DNA of 25,996 bases from Halobacteriales archaeon QS_5_70_15 (GCA_003022005.1 PXRQ01000090.1:13154-39149), one strand, 5' to 3'. Counted from the stretch's first letter, positions 8,141-15,870 are shown. Program-made: numbers and translations. The notes: generated by a model not told the origin, from the letters alone.

Positions 8141-9508
8141 ATGTCACAAGAAAAGCACCCGAACCACCCGAGCGTGGACCAGTCAGACCGCGTGTTGCCG
8201 CGGAACCTCCGCCAGTCGGGGGATCCGGGGATCCGGATGCTGGTCTCGACCCGCGTCCGCAAGTCGCCGTTCTTCCACAAGTCGTTCAACGAGAACGGCG
8301 CCTGGCGCTGTACCGTGTACAACCGCATCTACCACCCGCGGGGGCTCGTCGAGTCCGAGGACGGCGGCGCGATGGCCGAGTACGAGGCGCTGACCGAGGC
8401 CGTCACCATCTGGGACGTCGCCGTCGAGCGGCAGATCCGGGTGAAGGGCCCGGACGCCGAGGCGCTCACTGATTACGTCATCACCCGGGACGCGACCGCG
8501 ATCGACCCGATGAAGGGCAAGTACGTCATCCTCTGCAACGAGGACGGCGGCGTCCTGAACGACCCGATCCTGCTCCGGGTCGCCGAGGACGAGTTCTGGT
8601 TCTCCATCTCGGACTCGACGCTGATGCAGTGGCTCCAGGGCGTGAACGTCGGCATGGACTTCGACGTCGAGATCGACGAGATCGACGTCGCGCCGATGCA
8701 GATCCAGGGCCCGCTCTCCGAGAACGTCATGATCGACGTGGTCGGCGAGGAGGTGAGCGAGATCCCCTACTACGGCCTGATGGAGGCCGAGATCAACGGC
8801 GTCGACTGCCTGGTGAGCCAGACCGGCTTCTCCGGGGAGAAGGGGTTCGAGATCTACGTCCGCGAGGCCTCGAAGTACGCCGAGCGGGTCTGGGACCCGG
8901 TCCACGACAGCGTCGTCGAGCACGGCGGGATGCAGATCGCGCCGGGCCACCACCGCCGCATCGCCGCCGGCATCATGTCCTGGGGCCAGGACATGGACCA
9001 CGAGACCTCCCCGTTCCAGGTCAACCTCGGCTACCAGGTGCCCGACGACAAGCCGGGCGACTACATCGGCAAGGAGGAGCTAGAGCGGCAGCAGGCGCTC
9101 ATCGAGGACGGCGAGTACCCGTTCAACCTCAAACTGGTTGGCCTGAAGATGGCCGGCGAGCCGATACGGGACTACGCGCCGGACTTCTGGCTCGTCTCGG
9201 ACCCGGAGACGGGCGAGGAGTGCGGCTACATGACCTCGCCGTGGTGGAACCCGGACCTCGAGACGAACATCGGGATGGGGTTCGTCCCGGCGGGGAAGCT
9301 CCGGGCCGAGACGGACGCGAAGCTGAACGACGAGATCTACGAGGAGGACCTCGACATCGAGTTCGCGGTCCACCTGCCCGACGAGTACGCCGAGGAGCCG
9401 GGCGAGCCGGTGTACGCGACGGTCGCGGAGGTGCCGTTCAAGGAGTCGGTGAACCCGAGCGCCCGCGAGCAGGCCAAGCTCGGCGCCAGGGAGGACGCCA
9501 GCGAGTAA
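8141..9508 (+). CDS. GcvT/DmdA-like tetrahydrofolate-dependent demethylase (aminomethyltransferase family)
   Basis: This 455-residue protein has the GcvT fold: an N-terminal folate-binding GCV_T part (about residues 45-310) and a C-terminal beta-barrel part (about 325-440, with ETGEECGYMTSP and GMGFVPAG). From memory of the families it resembles DMSP demethylase DmdA more than glycine-cleavage T-protein, in segments such as VTIWDVAVERQI, QIQGPLSENV and AAGIMSWGQDMDHE. It is longer than T-protein (about 365 aa), closer to LigM-type O-demethylases. The family moves a methyl or methylene group from a substrate to tetrahydrofolate. The flanking FolD and MTHFR genes suit oxidation of the resulting 5-methyl-THF. 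The substrate (DMSP, a methylated amine or an aryl methyl ether) is not decided by sequence. The central 100 bp of the gene is duplicated exactly downstream. Confidence 0.85.
   Translation: MSQEKHPNHPSVDQSDRVLPRNLRQSGDPGIRMLVSTRVRKSPFFHKSFNENGAWRCTVYNRIYHPRGLVESEDGGAMAEYEALTEAVTIWDVAVERQIRVKGPDAEALTDYVITRDATAIDPMKGKYVILCNEDGGVLNDPILLRVAEDEFWFSISDSTLMQWLQGVNVGMDFDVEIDEIDVAPMQIQGPLSENVMIDVVGEEVSEIPYYGLMEAEINGVDCLVSQTGFSGEKGFEIYVREASKYAERVWDPVHDSVVEHGGMQIAPGHHRRIAAGIMSWGQDMDHETSPFQVNLGYQVPDDKPGDYIGKEELERQQALIEDGEYPFNLKLVGLKMAGEPIRDYAPDFWLVSDPETGEECGYMTSPWWNPDLETNIGMGFVPAGKLRAETDAKLNDEIYEEDLDIEFAVHLPDEYAEEPGEPVYATVAEVPFKESVNPSAREQAKLGAREDASE
8962..9061 (+). repeat. 100-bp exact direct repeat, source copy inside the DmdA-like gene
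   Basis: This 100-bp segment is identical, base for base, to 9575-9674, 613 bp downstream. In this copy it is in frame and codes for the AAGIMSWGQDMDHE region of the demethylase, so it is the natural copy. The flanks differ on both sides (T versus C before, T versus A after). Confidence 0.95.
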
Positions 9509-9574
9509 CCGGTCCGTCGCCCGACGGCCGCCCCGGGTTCGACCGCCGACCGGACGCCCCGTACGGCGCCGGCC

Positions 9575-9674
9575 CGCCGCCGGCATCATGTCCTGGGGCC
9601 AGGACATGGACCACGAGACCTCCCCGTTCCAGGTCAACCTCGGCTACCAGGTGCCCGACGACAAGCCGGGCGAC
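9575..9674 (+). repeat. 100-bp exact direct repeat, derived copy fused to the MTHFR 5' end
   Basis: This is an exact copy of 8962-9061 lying outside any intact gene and ending two bases before the first usable start of the MTHFR gene. The copied reading frame differs from the MTHFR frame, so the two are not fused in translation. It stands where the missing N-terminal codons of MTHFR would be expected. Confidence 0.95.
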
Positions 9675-9676
9675 AG

Positions 9677-10435
9677 ATGGGCCACCTCCCGGACGGCACG
9701 GAGATCGCCATCACCACCTCGCCGACGCTCGGGCTCGACGCGACGATCGAGTGGACCGAGAAGGCGGCCGCGGCGGGCTACGAGATCGTCCCGCACATCG
9801 CGGCCCGGTACGTCCGCGACAGGGACCAGCTCGACGAGGTCATGGGTCGCGTCGCCGACGCCGGGGTGACCGACGTCTTCGTGCCGGGCGGGGACCGCGA
9901 GGAGCCGGAAGGGGAGTTCGAATCCGCCCACGAACTGCTCGTGGCGATGGAGGAGCTCGACTACGACTTCGAGGAGGTGGGCATCACCGGCTACCCCGAG
10001 GGCCACGCGTTCCTCGACGACGAGACGCTGGCCGAGGCGATGGCGAGGAAGGAGCCACACGCCACGTACATCGTCACGCAGCTCTGTTACGACCCGGACG
10101 CCGTCGTCGAGTGGATCGAGGAGATCCGGGGCCGGGGCGTCGAGCTCCCCGTCGAGGTCGGCATCCCCGGGGTGATGAAGTACCAGCGGCTGCTGGGCAT
10201 CTCCCAGAAGGTCGGCGTCGGCGACTCCATCGACTTCCTCCGGAAGACCAGCGGGATCCTGGGGTTCGTCAAGCAGCTCGTCGGCTCGCGCGGGAAGTAC
10301 ACGCCCGACGACCTCATCGGCGGTCTGGCCCCCTACGCCGACGACCCCGAGTACGGCATCAGGGGCGTCCACGTCTACACGTTCAACCAGGTTCCCGACA
10401 CCGAGGAGTGGCGGCTGGCGGCCCTGGAGGGGTAG
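9677..10435 (+). CDS. Methylenetetrahydrofolate reductase, N-terminally truncated
   Basis: The 252 residues align by eye with MetF-type reductases: the strand and helix leading to EIVPHIAARYV, then VFVPGGDREEP, ITGYPEGHAF, TYIVTQLCYD, GIPGVMKYQRL and finally VHVYTFNQ. These cover the TIM-barrel from about the second strand on. The first strand with the catalytic glutamate (the FEFFPP region of E. coli MetF) and roughly 30-40 residues around it are missing. Upstream, the frame is open to the demethylase stop at 9508 but has no ATG, GTG or TTG and encodes nothing like MTHFR. The only start is the ATG at 9677, with no Shine-Dalgarno site. If the sequence is right, the product probably lacks normal activity. 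In an intact form it would oxidise 5-methyl-THF made by the neighbouring demethylase. Confidence 0.8.
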   Translation: MGHLPDGTEIAITTSPTLGLDATIEWTEKAAAAGYEIVPHIAARYVRDRDQLDEVMGRVADAGVTDVFVPGGDREEPEGEFESAHELLVAMEELDYDFEEVGITGYPEGHAFLDDETLAEAMARKEPHATYIVTQLCYDPDAVVEWIEEIRGRGVELPVEVGIPGVMKYQRLLGISQKVGVGDSIDFLRKTSGILGFVKQLVGSRGKYTPDDLIGGLAPYADDPEYGIRGVHVYTFNQVPDTEEWRLAALEG

Positions 10436-10468
10436 GAGGCCCCGGCCCCGGTCGCTCTACGCGACCGT

Positions 10469-10506
10469 CCGCCGGGGAGGCACCCACGACACGTCCCCTC
10501 CGGCGG
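10469..10506 (+). terminator. GC-rich hairpin downstream of the MTHFR gene
   Basis: CCGCCGGGGAGG (10469-10480) pairs with CCCCTCCGGCGG (10495-10506) over 12 positions with one mismatch and one G-T pair, around a 14-nt loop, 33 bp after the stop. Archaeal termination relies mainly on T-runs, which are not obvious here, so this may be an mRNA 3' end structure and not a terminator. Confidence 0.4.
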
Positions 10507-10604
10507 CCCGTCCGTTCCCGCCCTCGTACCCATTGTTGCCCCCGTTCGATTTGATCACAACAGACTGATGCAACTGCTAGCAGACAGCACTCCCCTTCCC
10601 CGAC

Positions 10605-10688
10605 TCATACGGTCGGCGTAGTCCGTTACCGATGATCGCCGATCCCGGCCGGGCGATCGCCGGTACATCGTTACGCACGACCGCATCA
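10605..10688. repeat. Inverted-repeat element, copy 5 (84 bp, nested palindrome)
   Basis: The outer ends are TCATACGGTCGGCGTA and, inverted, TGATGCGGTCGTGCGTA. Inside, TTACCGATGATCGCC is mirrored by GGGCGATCGCCGGTA, making a nested palindrome across almost the full length. It lies between the MTHFR and histidine-kinase 3' ends, about 40 bp from the kinase stop. It is the only copy not touching a stop codon. It aligns along its length with the copies at 16153 and 24249. Confidence 0.75.
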
Positions 10689-10729
10689 CGTTCCCCGGGA
10701 TGAGCCCCCACACGACGGGCCTTGCTCCG

Positions 10730-12718
10730 TCACCAGTCCAATGAATCCGGGTCGTCGCCCAGGGCAGCCTCGGTCACGGAGCCGGCGCGAGGCACGTCGT
10801 CACGGTGACCTTGCTGTAGCGCTATCATCACGGTCGTCCCGTCCTCGGCGACGACATCGACCTCGCCGCCCATCTCGGTCACCAGCCAGTTCACCATCCA
10901 CAGCCCGAAACTGCTCGCGTGGTCCACCGGGGACTCACTCGCCTCCTTGAGCACTCGCACCTCCATAGCCGGCAGTCCCGGCCCGTCGTCACGTACCTCC
11001 ACGTTGACGCGCCCTTCGTTGTCCTCCGGCGGCGCTACCGCCACCGTCACCTGTGATCCATCGGCGGCGATGGCGTTTTCGACCAGTTCCACGAGCACCA
11101 TCTGCAGCCGGTCGGTCGCTATCGCCCACTGCTCGCCCGGGAGTTCAGACCGGATCGTGGCCTCCGGATGCGCCTCCCGCAGCTCCGCTACGGTCCCTTC
11201 GACGACCTCGACAACATCGAGCGGCCGTGGCGCGGGGTCGTCCCGGAGCGCCGTCTCGACCGCTTTGGCCTTCTCGCTCACGCTCATCAGGTCACGGGCG
11301 GTTTCAGTCACTGTCTCGGCCTGAGCCGCTATCTCGCCGTCGGCCGCCGTCGCGATGGTTTCGCCCAGCACCGCGACGACGCCCATGTCGTTGCGGAGGT
11401 TGTGCCGCAACACCCGATTGAGTACGCCGATCAGCCGTTCGCGGCGCTTCCGACTGGTCACGTCGCGCTGAATCCCGATGAAGTGGCTCGTTTCGCCGGT
11501 CGAGTCCGCGACCGGCGTCACCGTCAGTTCGTTCCAGAACGGTGTCCCGTCGGCCCGGTAGTTCAACAGCTCCGCTGTCCGGGTTTCCTCGCGCTCGATG
11601 GCTGCCCGGACGACGTCGACCGACGCCTCCTCGGTCGCGGGCCCCTGGAGAAACCGGCAGTTCGTTCCGAGAGCAGTCTCCCGGTCGTACCCCGTTATGT
11701 CGGTAAACGCGTCGTTGACGTACACCAGCGGGACGTCCGGATCGGTCGCGTCGGCGATGGAGATCCCGACGCCGGCCTCGTCCATCGCTCGCGTCCGCAA
11801 CCGCAGTTCCCGTTCGCGCTGAACTCGCTCGGAGATGTCCCGGACGATGCCCCGGATGTATCGGCCATCACTGAGCTCGACAGCGCTGGCGCTCATCTCG
11901 ATCGGGATCAGGTTGCCGTCGGCCGTCCGGAGTTCGAGCTGGCTACCGTCGGGCAGTGTACTCGTCGTCTCGCCGGTGGTTGCCAGGTTCTCGAACAGTT
12001 GGCGGTACCGGTCGCGGCTGGTCGTCGGATGGAGGTCGAACACGGCCATCCCTTCGAGGTCGGCATCATCGTAGCCCGTGAGGGACGTGGCCGCCTCGTT
12101 GACGTCGGTGATCTCGGCGGTGTCGACGTCCACAAGGAAGATGGCGTCGGGGGCGGCTTCAACGAGGGTACTCCGACGCTTGTGTGCGTCCGTGAGCTCC
12201 GTCTCGTAGCGGGTGGCGTCCAACTCGCGGCCGAGCAGCCGCGCGATGAGTTCGACAAACGCCTTCTCGCCGGCCTCGAAGCTGTCGTCTCGGGCGTTTT
12301 TGTCAACGAAGCAGACTGTTCCGTAGGATTTCCCCCGAACGAAGATCGGAGCTCCGAGATAGCAGGCGAGCCCGTGTTCTTCGTAGGCGGGATCATCGGC
12401 CCATCCTTCCTCGGGCGCATCGGCGAGGGCGACGGGCGAGCTGGTGTCCATCGTGCGGCGGCAGTACGTCGTCGCCCGGTTCAGCGTCTCCCCCGGCGAA
12501 AACAGGGTAGCGGGGCCGCCGACGCTGGCGACGACCTCGTGGGTGCCGGCCGCCTCGTCGGCGCGTTCGATGTGGCCGTTCTGCACCCCGAGAAACTCGC
12601 GTCCGAGCGCGAGTGCCTTGGTCCGTTTGTCCTCCAGCGACAGCTCGTCGGCGGACATGATCTCGTACAGGCTCTGTCTGATACTATCACTCGGCGCACC
12701 GGATTTAATGCCTGACAT
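10730..12718 (-). CDS. GAF-PAS-LOV sensor histidine kinase, predicted blue-light receptor
   Basis: From the ATG at 12718 this is 662 residues with no transmembrane segment. In order: a GAF-like domain (about 18-175, ending in APIFVRGKSYGTVCFVD), a PAS domain (about 180-300) and a second PAS of LOV type (about 305-425). A HisKA-like helix pair follows, with phospho-acceptor His439 in RVLRHNLRND, then a HATPase domain with N-box ELVENAIAA, G1 DDGPGLP and G2 SSFGLWMVNWLV. The LOV domain has GTNCRFLQG with Cys354, plus Asn386, Asn396 and Gln417. The Cys-Asn-Asn-Gln spacing of 32, 42 and 63 equals that of flavin-binding LOV domains, so FMN binding and a Cys-flavin adduct are expected. The upstream TTG in the same frame is less likely because a TATA-like box overlaps it. 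No response regulator is adjacent; two HTH_10 regulators follow on the same strand side. Confidence 0.9.
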   Translation of the reverse strand: MSGIKSGAPSDSIRQSLYEIMSADELSLEDKRTKALALGREFLGVQNGHIERADEAAGTHEVVASVGGPATLFSPGETLNRATTYCRRTMDTSSPVALADAPEEGWADDPAYEEHGLACYLGAPIFVRGKSYGTVCFVDKNARDDSFEAGEKAFVELIARLLGRELDATRYETELTDAHKRRSTLVEAAPDAIFLVDVDTAEITDVNEAATSLTGYDDADLEGMAVFDLHPTTSRDRYRQLFENLATTGETTSTLPDGSQLELRTADGNLIPIEMSASAVELSDGRYIRGIVRDISERVQRERELRLRTRAMDEAGVGISIADATDPDVPLVYVNDAFTDITGYDRETALGTNCRFLQGPATEEASVDVVRAAIEREETRTAELLNYRADGTPFWNELTVTPVADSTGETSHFIGIQRDVTSRKRRERLIGVLNRVLRHNLRNDMGVVAVLGETIATAADGEIAAQAETVTETARDLMSVSEKAKAVETALRDDPAPRPLDVVEVVEGTVAELREAHPEATIRSELPGEQWAIATDRLQMVLVELVENAIAADGSQVTVAVAPPEDNEGRVNVEVRDDGPGLPAMEVRVLKEASESPVDHASSFGLWMVNWLVTEMGGEVDVVAEDGTTVMIALQQGHRDDVPRAGSVTEAALGDDPDSLDW

Positions 12719-13031
12719 AGTGCGGGGAGAACCGGTCCCTCGACCACTTATCAAGGGTCTTCAGTGAATAAGGATTACGACCAACTAGTTGGGTGTGGTG
12801 CTGGTGTCCCGCTACCGGTGCAGGTAGCGGCCGATCTCCGGAGCGGCAATCGGCGACACGGTGTACACGCACGTTGTATCTCGTGCGGTCGGTTTGTTCC
12901 GTTCGGCACTTGCCAGGATCGCCCCTGACTGATAAAGAGCGTGTTCAGCACGGCGATAGCGAGAGAAAGCGATTGTCACAGTGGATTCGATCCCGTATTT
13001 TTACGAGTATGATGGGTCCAGCGTCGCTGGC
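12719..13031. other. AT-richer intergenic stretch without a clear gene
   Basis: This stretch is less GC-rich than the rest. A TATA-like TTGATAAG (minus strand, 12747-12754) lies about 32 nt before the kinase ATG. A perfect palindrome CCAACTAGTTGG is at 12781-12792, and a stem CGCTACC/GGTAGCG at 12810-12829. The stretch around 12925-13031 has several short frames between stops (for example one ending EYDGSSVAG before a TGA at 13032-13034), possibly a gene remnant. I cannot assign it. A T5 run within CGTATTTTTACG near 12993-13004 could stop transcription. Confidence 0.4.
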
Positions 13032-13076
13032 TGATACGGTCGCGTGTTCTCTCGTCCGGCTCCCGCCGTCCGTTCA
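13032..13076. repeat. Stop-codon-associated inverted-repeat element, copy 6 (short)
   Basis: The left end TGATACGGTCGCGTG is the family sequence. The right end, read on the minus strand, is TGAACGGACGGCG, beginning at the stop codon of the HTH_10 gene (13074-13076). At 45 bp it would be the shortest copy, with almost no interior. Confidence 0.5.
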
Positions 13077-13727
13077 ATCGCGCTCCTCGTCGAGGAGGAC
13101 CTCCTCGATGAGCCGCGCGGAGGCGCGCCTGAGCCGCCCGCTGACCGCGGTCGGGGAGATGCCCAGCAGCGAGGCGAGCCCCTCGAGGGAGGTCCGGCGC
13201 GGCTCGTCGTAGTAGCCGTGGACGAACGCGGCGACGAGCCCCTCGCGCTGCTCCTCGGTCAGCCCGAAGTCGAAGCGGTCGTACGTCTCCTCGGTCTGCT
13301 TCAGCGAGAGTATCTCGAGGCGGATGTCCTCGTCGGTGGCGTACTCGCTGAGCGCGTACAGCCCGTCGTGGTCGGTGAGGTGCATCCGGAGCACCCACCC
13401 GTTCGAGTGGCTCCGGGACTCGAGCGTGAGACCGCCGACCTCCGTCATCGCTGGCGTGAGCAGCTTCGCCCGGTCGCTGTACTCGATCCGGTACGTCCGC
13501 CGGCCGTCCCGCTCGACGATGACCGAGTAGTCCGCGACCGTGTGGTCCTCCTCGAGCGCGGCCTCGACGGCCTCGAAGTCCTCGGCGTCGAACCAGAAGA
13601 AGTAGACGTCGTGCTGCGGGTCGGTACCGGCGTCGGAGACGACGCCGATGTCGATCTCGGGGAGCGACCGGATGGTGTGGGTCAGCGCCAGGTCGGGGTG
13701 TTCCGCGTAGACGCGTGCCGAGATCAC
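13074..13727 (-). CDS. HTH_10 (Bat-type) transcriptional regulator
   Basis: From a GTG at 13727 this gives 217 residues. The first about 155 residues form an N-terminal sensory-type domain (motifs SDAGTDPQHDVYFFWF and EEDHTVADYSVI). The C-terminal 60 residues are the HTH_10 domain: LTEEQREGLVAAFVHGYYDEP, then the helix-turn-helix TSLEGLASLLGISPTAVSGR. It is paralogous along its length to the gene at 13924-14616. The start is chosen by alignment to that paralog and by a GAGG motif just upstream; the frame stays open to 13814 without matching the paralog. Such regulators are haloarchaea-specific and some control bacteriorhodopsin and redox responses. Targets here are unknown. Confidence 0.88.
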   Translation of the reverse strand: MISARVYAEHPDLALTHTIRSLPEIDIGVVSDAGTDPQHDVYFFWFDAEDFEAVEAALEEDHTVADYSVIVERDGRRTYRIEYSDRAKLLTPAMTEVGGLTLESRSHSNGWVLRMHLTDHDGLYALSEYATDEDIRLEILSLKQTEETYDRFDFGLTEEQREGLVAAFVHGYYDEPRRTSLEGLASLLGISPTAVSGRLRRASARLIEEVLLDEERD

Positions 13728-13923
13728 TACTTCCTCGAGGGCCGTCGTTCGGTGGGAGCGATCGGAAGGCCCGTTCCGTTCGCGGGGTAGATGTGAACTG
13801 AAACCACGGGACACACCTAACCCTTTCGGGGATTCCGGTCTGGACGGCCGACCGCCGCGGCGGGGGTCGGGATCGACGGCCGGGGCCGGTGTCCGGGATC
13901 GCCGGCGGGGATCGGGTCACGGA

Positions 13924-14616
13924 TCACTCCCCGTCCTCGGGGCGCTCGACGACGAGCGTCATCCCGATCAGCGAGCGCATCCCGCGGCGGAGTCGCCCGC
14001 CGACGGCCGTCGGGGAGATGTCGAGGCCCCCGGCCAGCTCCTCCAGCGACGTCTCCCGGGGCTCGGCGAAGTAGCCGTGCTCGTAGGCCGCCAGCAGCGC
14101 CTCGCGCTGCTCCTCGGTCGGGGCGTCCCCGCCGGGGTACTCCGGATCGGTCCGGCCCCGGCGACGGAACTCGATGATCTCGAACTCGAACCCCTCCGCC
14201 CGGGCGTGCTCCCAGATCTCGTGGAGGGCCTCGCGGTCCGGGACCAGCCATCGCTCGCGCCACCCGCGCCGGCCCTCACCGGGGTTCGAACTCCGCGCGT
14301 CGAGCACGAACCCCTCCACGCTGGTGACCTTCGGCGCCATGAGCTTCGTCCCCTCGGCGAACTCGACCCCCCAGAGGTGCTGGCCCTCGAAGCCGGTGAT
14401 CGGCTCGGCCTCGCTCACGGTGTGGTCCGCCTCCAGCGCGGCCCCGACCTCCTCGTATCCCTCGACGTCGCCGTCGAACCGGATCAGGTAGATGTTCCCC
14501 CCGGGATCGGTGCTCGCCTCGCGGATCACCGTGACGTCGGCGTCCGGCAGCGCCGCGAGCGTGCCGGCCAGGGCCCCGTTCTCGTGGGCGAACCGGACCT
14601 CGGTGACGATAGCCAT
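13924..14616 (-). CDS. HTH_10 (Bat-type) transcriptional regulator, paralog
   Basis: This is a 230-residue protein from the ATG at 14616. The N-terminal domain (REASTDPGGNIYLIRF, EADHTVSEAEPI) and the C-terminal HTH_10 domain (TEEQREALLAAYEHGYFAEP, SLEELAGGLDISPTAVGGR) mirror the neighbour at 13074, so the pair arose by tandem duplication. This copy carries an insertion between the domains with an Arg-rich stretch (EFRRRGRTDPEYPGG). About 200 bp separates the two genes. A CTAAGAGG sequence on the minus strand roughly 50 nt upstream may be its TATA region. Ligand and targets are not evident. Confidence 0.88.
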   Translation of the reverse strand: MAIVTEVRFAHENGALAGTLAALPDADVTVIREASTDPGGNIYLIRFDGDVEGYEEVGAALEADHTVSEAEPITGFEGQHLWGVEFAEGTKLMAPKVTSVEGFVLDARSSNPGEGRRGWRERWLVPDREALHEIWEHARAEGFEFEIIEFRRRGRTDPEYPGGDAPTEEQREALLAAYEHGYFAEPRETSLEELAGGLDISPTAVGGRLRRGMRSLIGMTLVVERPEDGE

Positions 14617-14790
14617 AGTGGACCCCAGGACGGTCGGACTCGGCCTACGAGAGGGGGCCGATCCTCTTAGTGTCTCGGTCGCCGGACGGTAGGCGTGGAC
14701 GGGCGGGCGCACGATAACCGGAACCTCCTGGTCCAGTGGCCCCCCCGTCGGGTGCCGGTTTCGGGGGGGTCCGAGCGCGCGGTCGCGGCG

Positions 14791-15810
14791 TCACCGTCCG
14801 GGCGTCCCCGCGGCGGTGGCGGAGGCCTCGCGGAGCCGCTCGACGACGTCCTCGCGGCCGATGTCGCGCTCGTCCTGTGTCGAGAGCCGGCCGACGACGA
14901 GGTCGAGCAGGTTGAGTTCCCGGAGCATGTCGAGCGCGTCCTCCCGGTCGACGCCGATGTCGCGCTCGACCTCGTAGAGCGTGTTCGACGCCCTGACGGT
15001 CTCGATGAGCGTCTCGACGGTGACGTCCTCCGGGAGGCCGATGCCGTCGGCGAGGACGACCTGCGTGTCCTCGTCGGCGTCGGCGGCCGGGCCCTCGGGT
15101 CGGTCGTCCGCGTCCGCGTCGCCCGCGACGCCCGGGCCCGCCGTCCCGGTCGCGTGGTCCGCGTCGTCGGTCCCGGCCTTCTCGTCCGCGTCGCCGCCCG
15201 TGTCGTAGCTGTTCGGCTGGTGGATGCCGTAGTCGATCATGTACCGCCTGACGGTCTCGGCGGTGACGTCCATCCCGATGGCGTCGGTCATCTCCGCGAA
15301 CGTGTCACAGGACTCGTACACCTCCGCCAGGAGTTCGGGGTCCCTGAACGGCGGGACGTCCCGGTCACGTCCGGCGGTCGCCGGCCGCTCGTCGGTCCCG
15401 TCCGGCTCGTCTTCGGCCGCCGCGCGGTCGCCCGCCGTCGGTCCGCCGTCGGTCGTCGCCGTCTCCCCGGTGGGGACTTGCGCGGCGAGCGTGACCGTGA
15501 CTGAACCGTCCGGCCCGAACGCCGCGTCCGTCGGTTCGACCTCGACGCGGCCGTCGGGGGCGGGCACGACGGCGTCGAGCGAGCGGAACGTCAGGCCGAG
15601 CCGACCGTCCTCGTCGACCGACGTCCCGGACAGCGCGAGACCACCCGGTCCCTCCCCGGACGGCGACATCGTGAGTTCGACCTCGGCGCTCAGCACCCGC
15701 GACCCGCCCCGGTCGTGGCGCTCGACCAGTCCGACGTCGGTCACGAGCCCCTCGTCCTCGCAACCGTCGAGGAACCCCGCCAGTTCTCGGAGCGCATCAC
15801 CGATACACAT
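14791..15810 (-). CDS. Haloarchaeal protein with two predicted HTH segments
   Basis: This 339-residue acidic protein is not one I can name. Residues about 1-110 form a beta-rich-looking N-terminal region. After an acidic linker, FRDPELLAEVYESCDTFAEM to about residue 200 looks like a helix-turn-helix that recognises DNA (AIGMDVTAETVRRYMIDYGI). A second Asp/Gly/Ala-rich linker leads to a C-terminal helical segment (about 265-325, SNTLYEVERDIGVDREDALD) with another possible HTH. The two HTH-like units joined by flexible linkers suggest a DNA-binding regulator. A strong TATA-like box and an inverted repeat sit just upstream, so autoregulation is possible. The ATG at 15810 is the first start after the inverted repeat. 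Confidence 0.7.
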   Translation of the reverse strand: MCIGDALRELAGFLDGCEDEGLVTDVGLVERHDRGGSRVLSAEVELTMSPSGEGPGGLALSGTSVDEDGRLGLTFRSLDAVVPAPDGRVEVEPTDAAFGPDGSVTVTLAAQVPTGETATTDGGPTAGDRAAAEDEPDGTDERPATAGRDRDVPPFRDPELLAEVYESCDTFAEMTDAIGMDVTAETVRRYMIDYGIHQPNSYDTGGDADEKAGTDDADHATGTAGPGVAGDADADDRPEGPAADADEDTQVVLADGIGLPEDVTVETLIETVRASNTLYEVERDIGVDREDALDMLRELNLLDLVVGRLSTQDERDIGREDVVERLREASATAAGTPGR

Positions 15811-15835
15811 GGTAACCCTTGCCCGGTGTGTTACC
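15811..15835 (-). promoter_or_regulatory. Operator-like inverted repeat before the two-HTH gene
   Basis: GGTAACCC and, inverted, GGTAACAC flank a 9-bp centre (half-sites match at seven of eight positions) directly abutting the ATG complement at 15808-15810. It lies between the TATA-like box and the start codon, where a bound protein would block transcription, or it may fold as a 5'-leader hairpin. A second short palindrome CCACGTGG is at 15852-15859. Confidence 0.45.
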
Positions 15836-15870
15836 GAATCAAGACATTAATCCACGTGGTGAATAGTGGC

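Noticed and set aside
9588..9869. Frame starting in the copied demethylase segment and running into MTHFR
   Set aside because: After the copied 29 codons the translation becomes Arg/Ser/Pro-rich because it is out of frame with MTHFR; it is unlikely to be a functional fusion.
8629..10554. A 641-codon open frame overlapping the demethylase and MTHFR genes
   Set aside because: Its translation is Arg/Gly/Pro-rich and lies in a frame shifted against two well-supported enzyme genes, as expected from third-position GC bias.
12793..13212. A 139-codon plus-strand frame between kinase and regulator
   Set aside because: It overlaps the HTH_10 gene in antisense and the repeat element, and its translation shows no recognisable fold.
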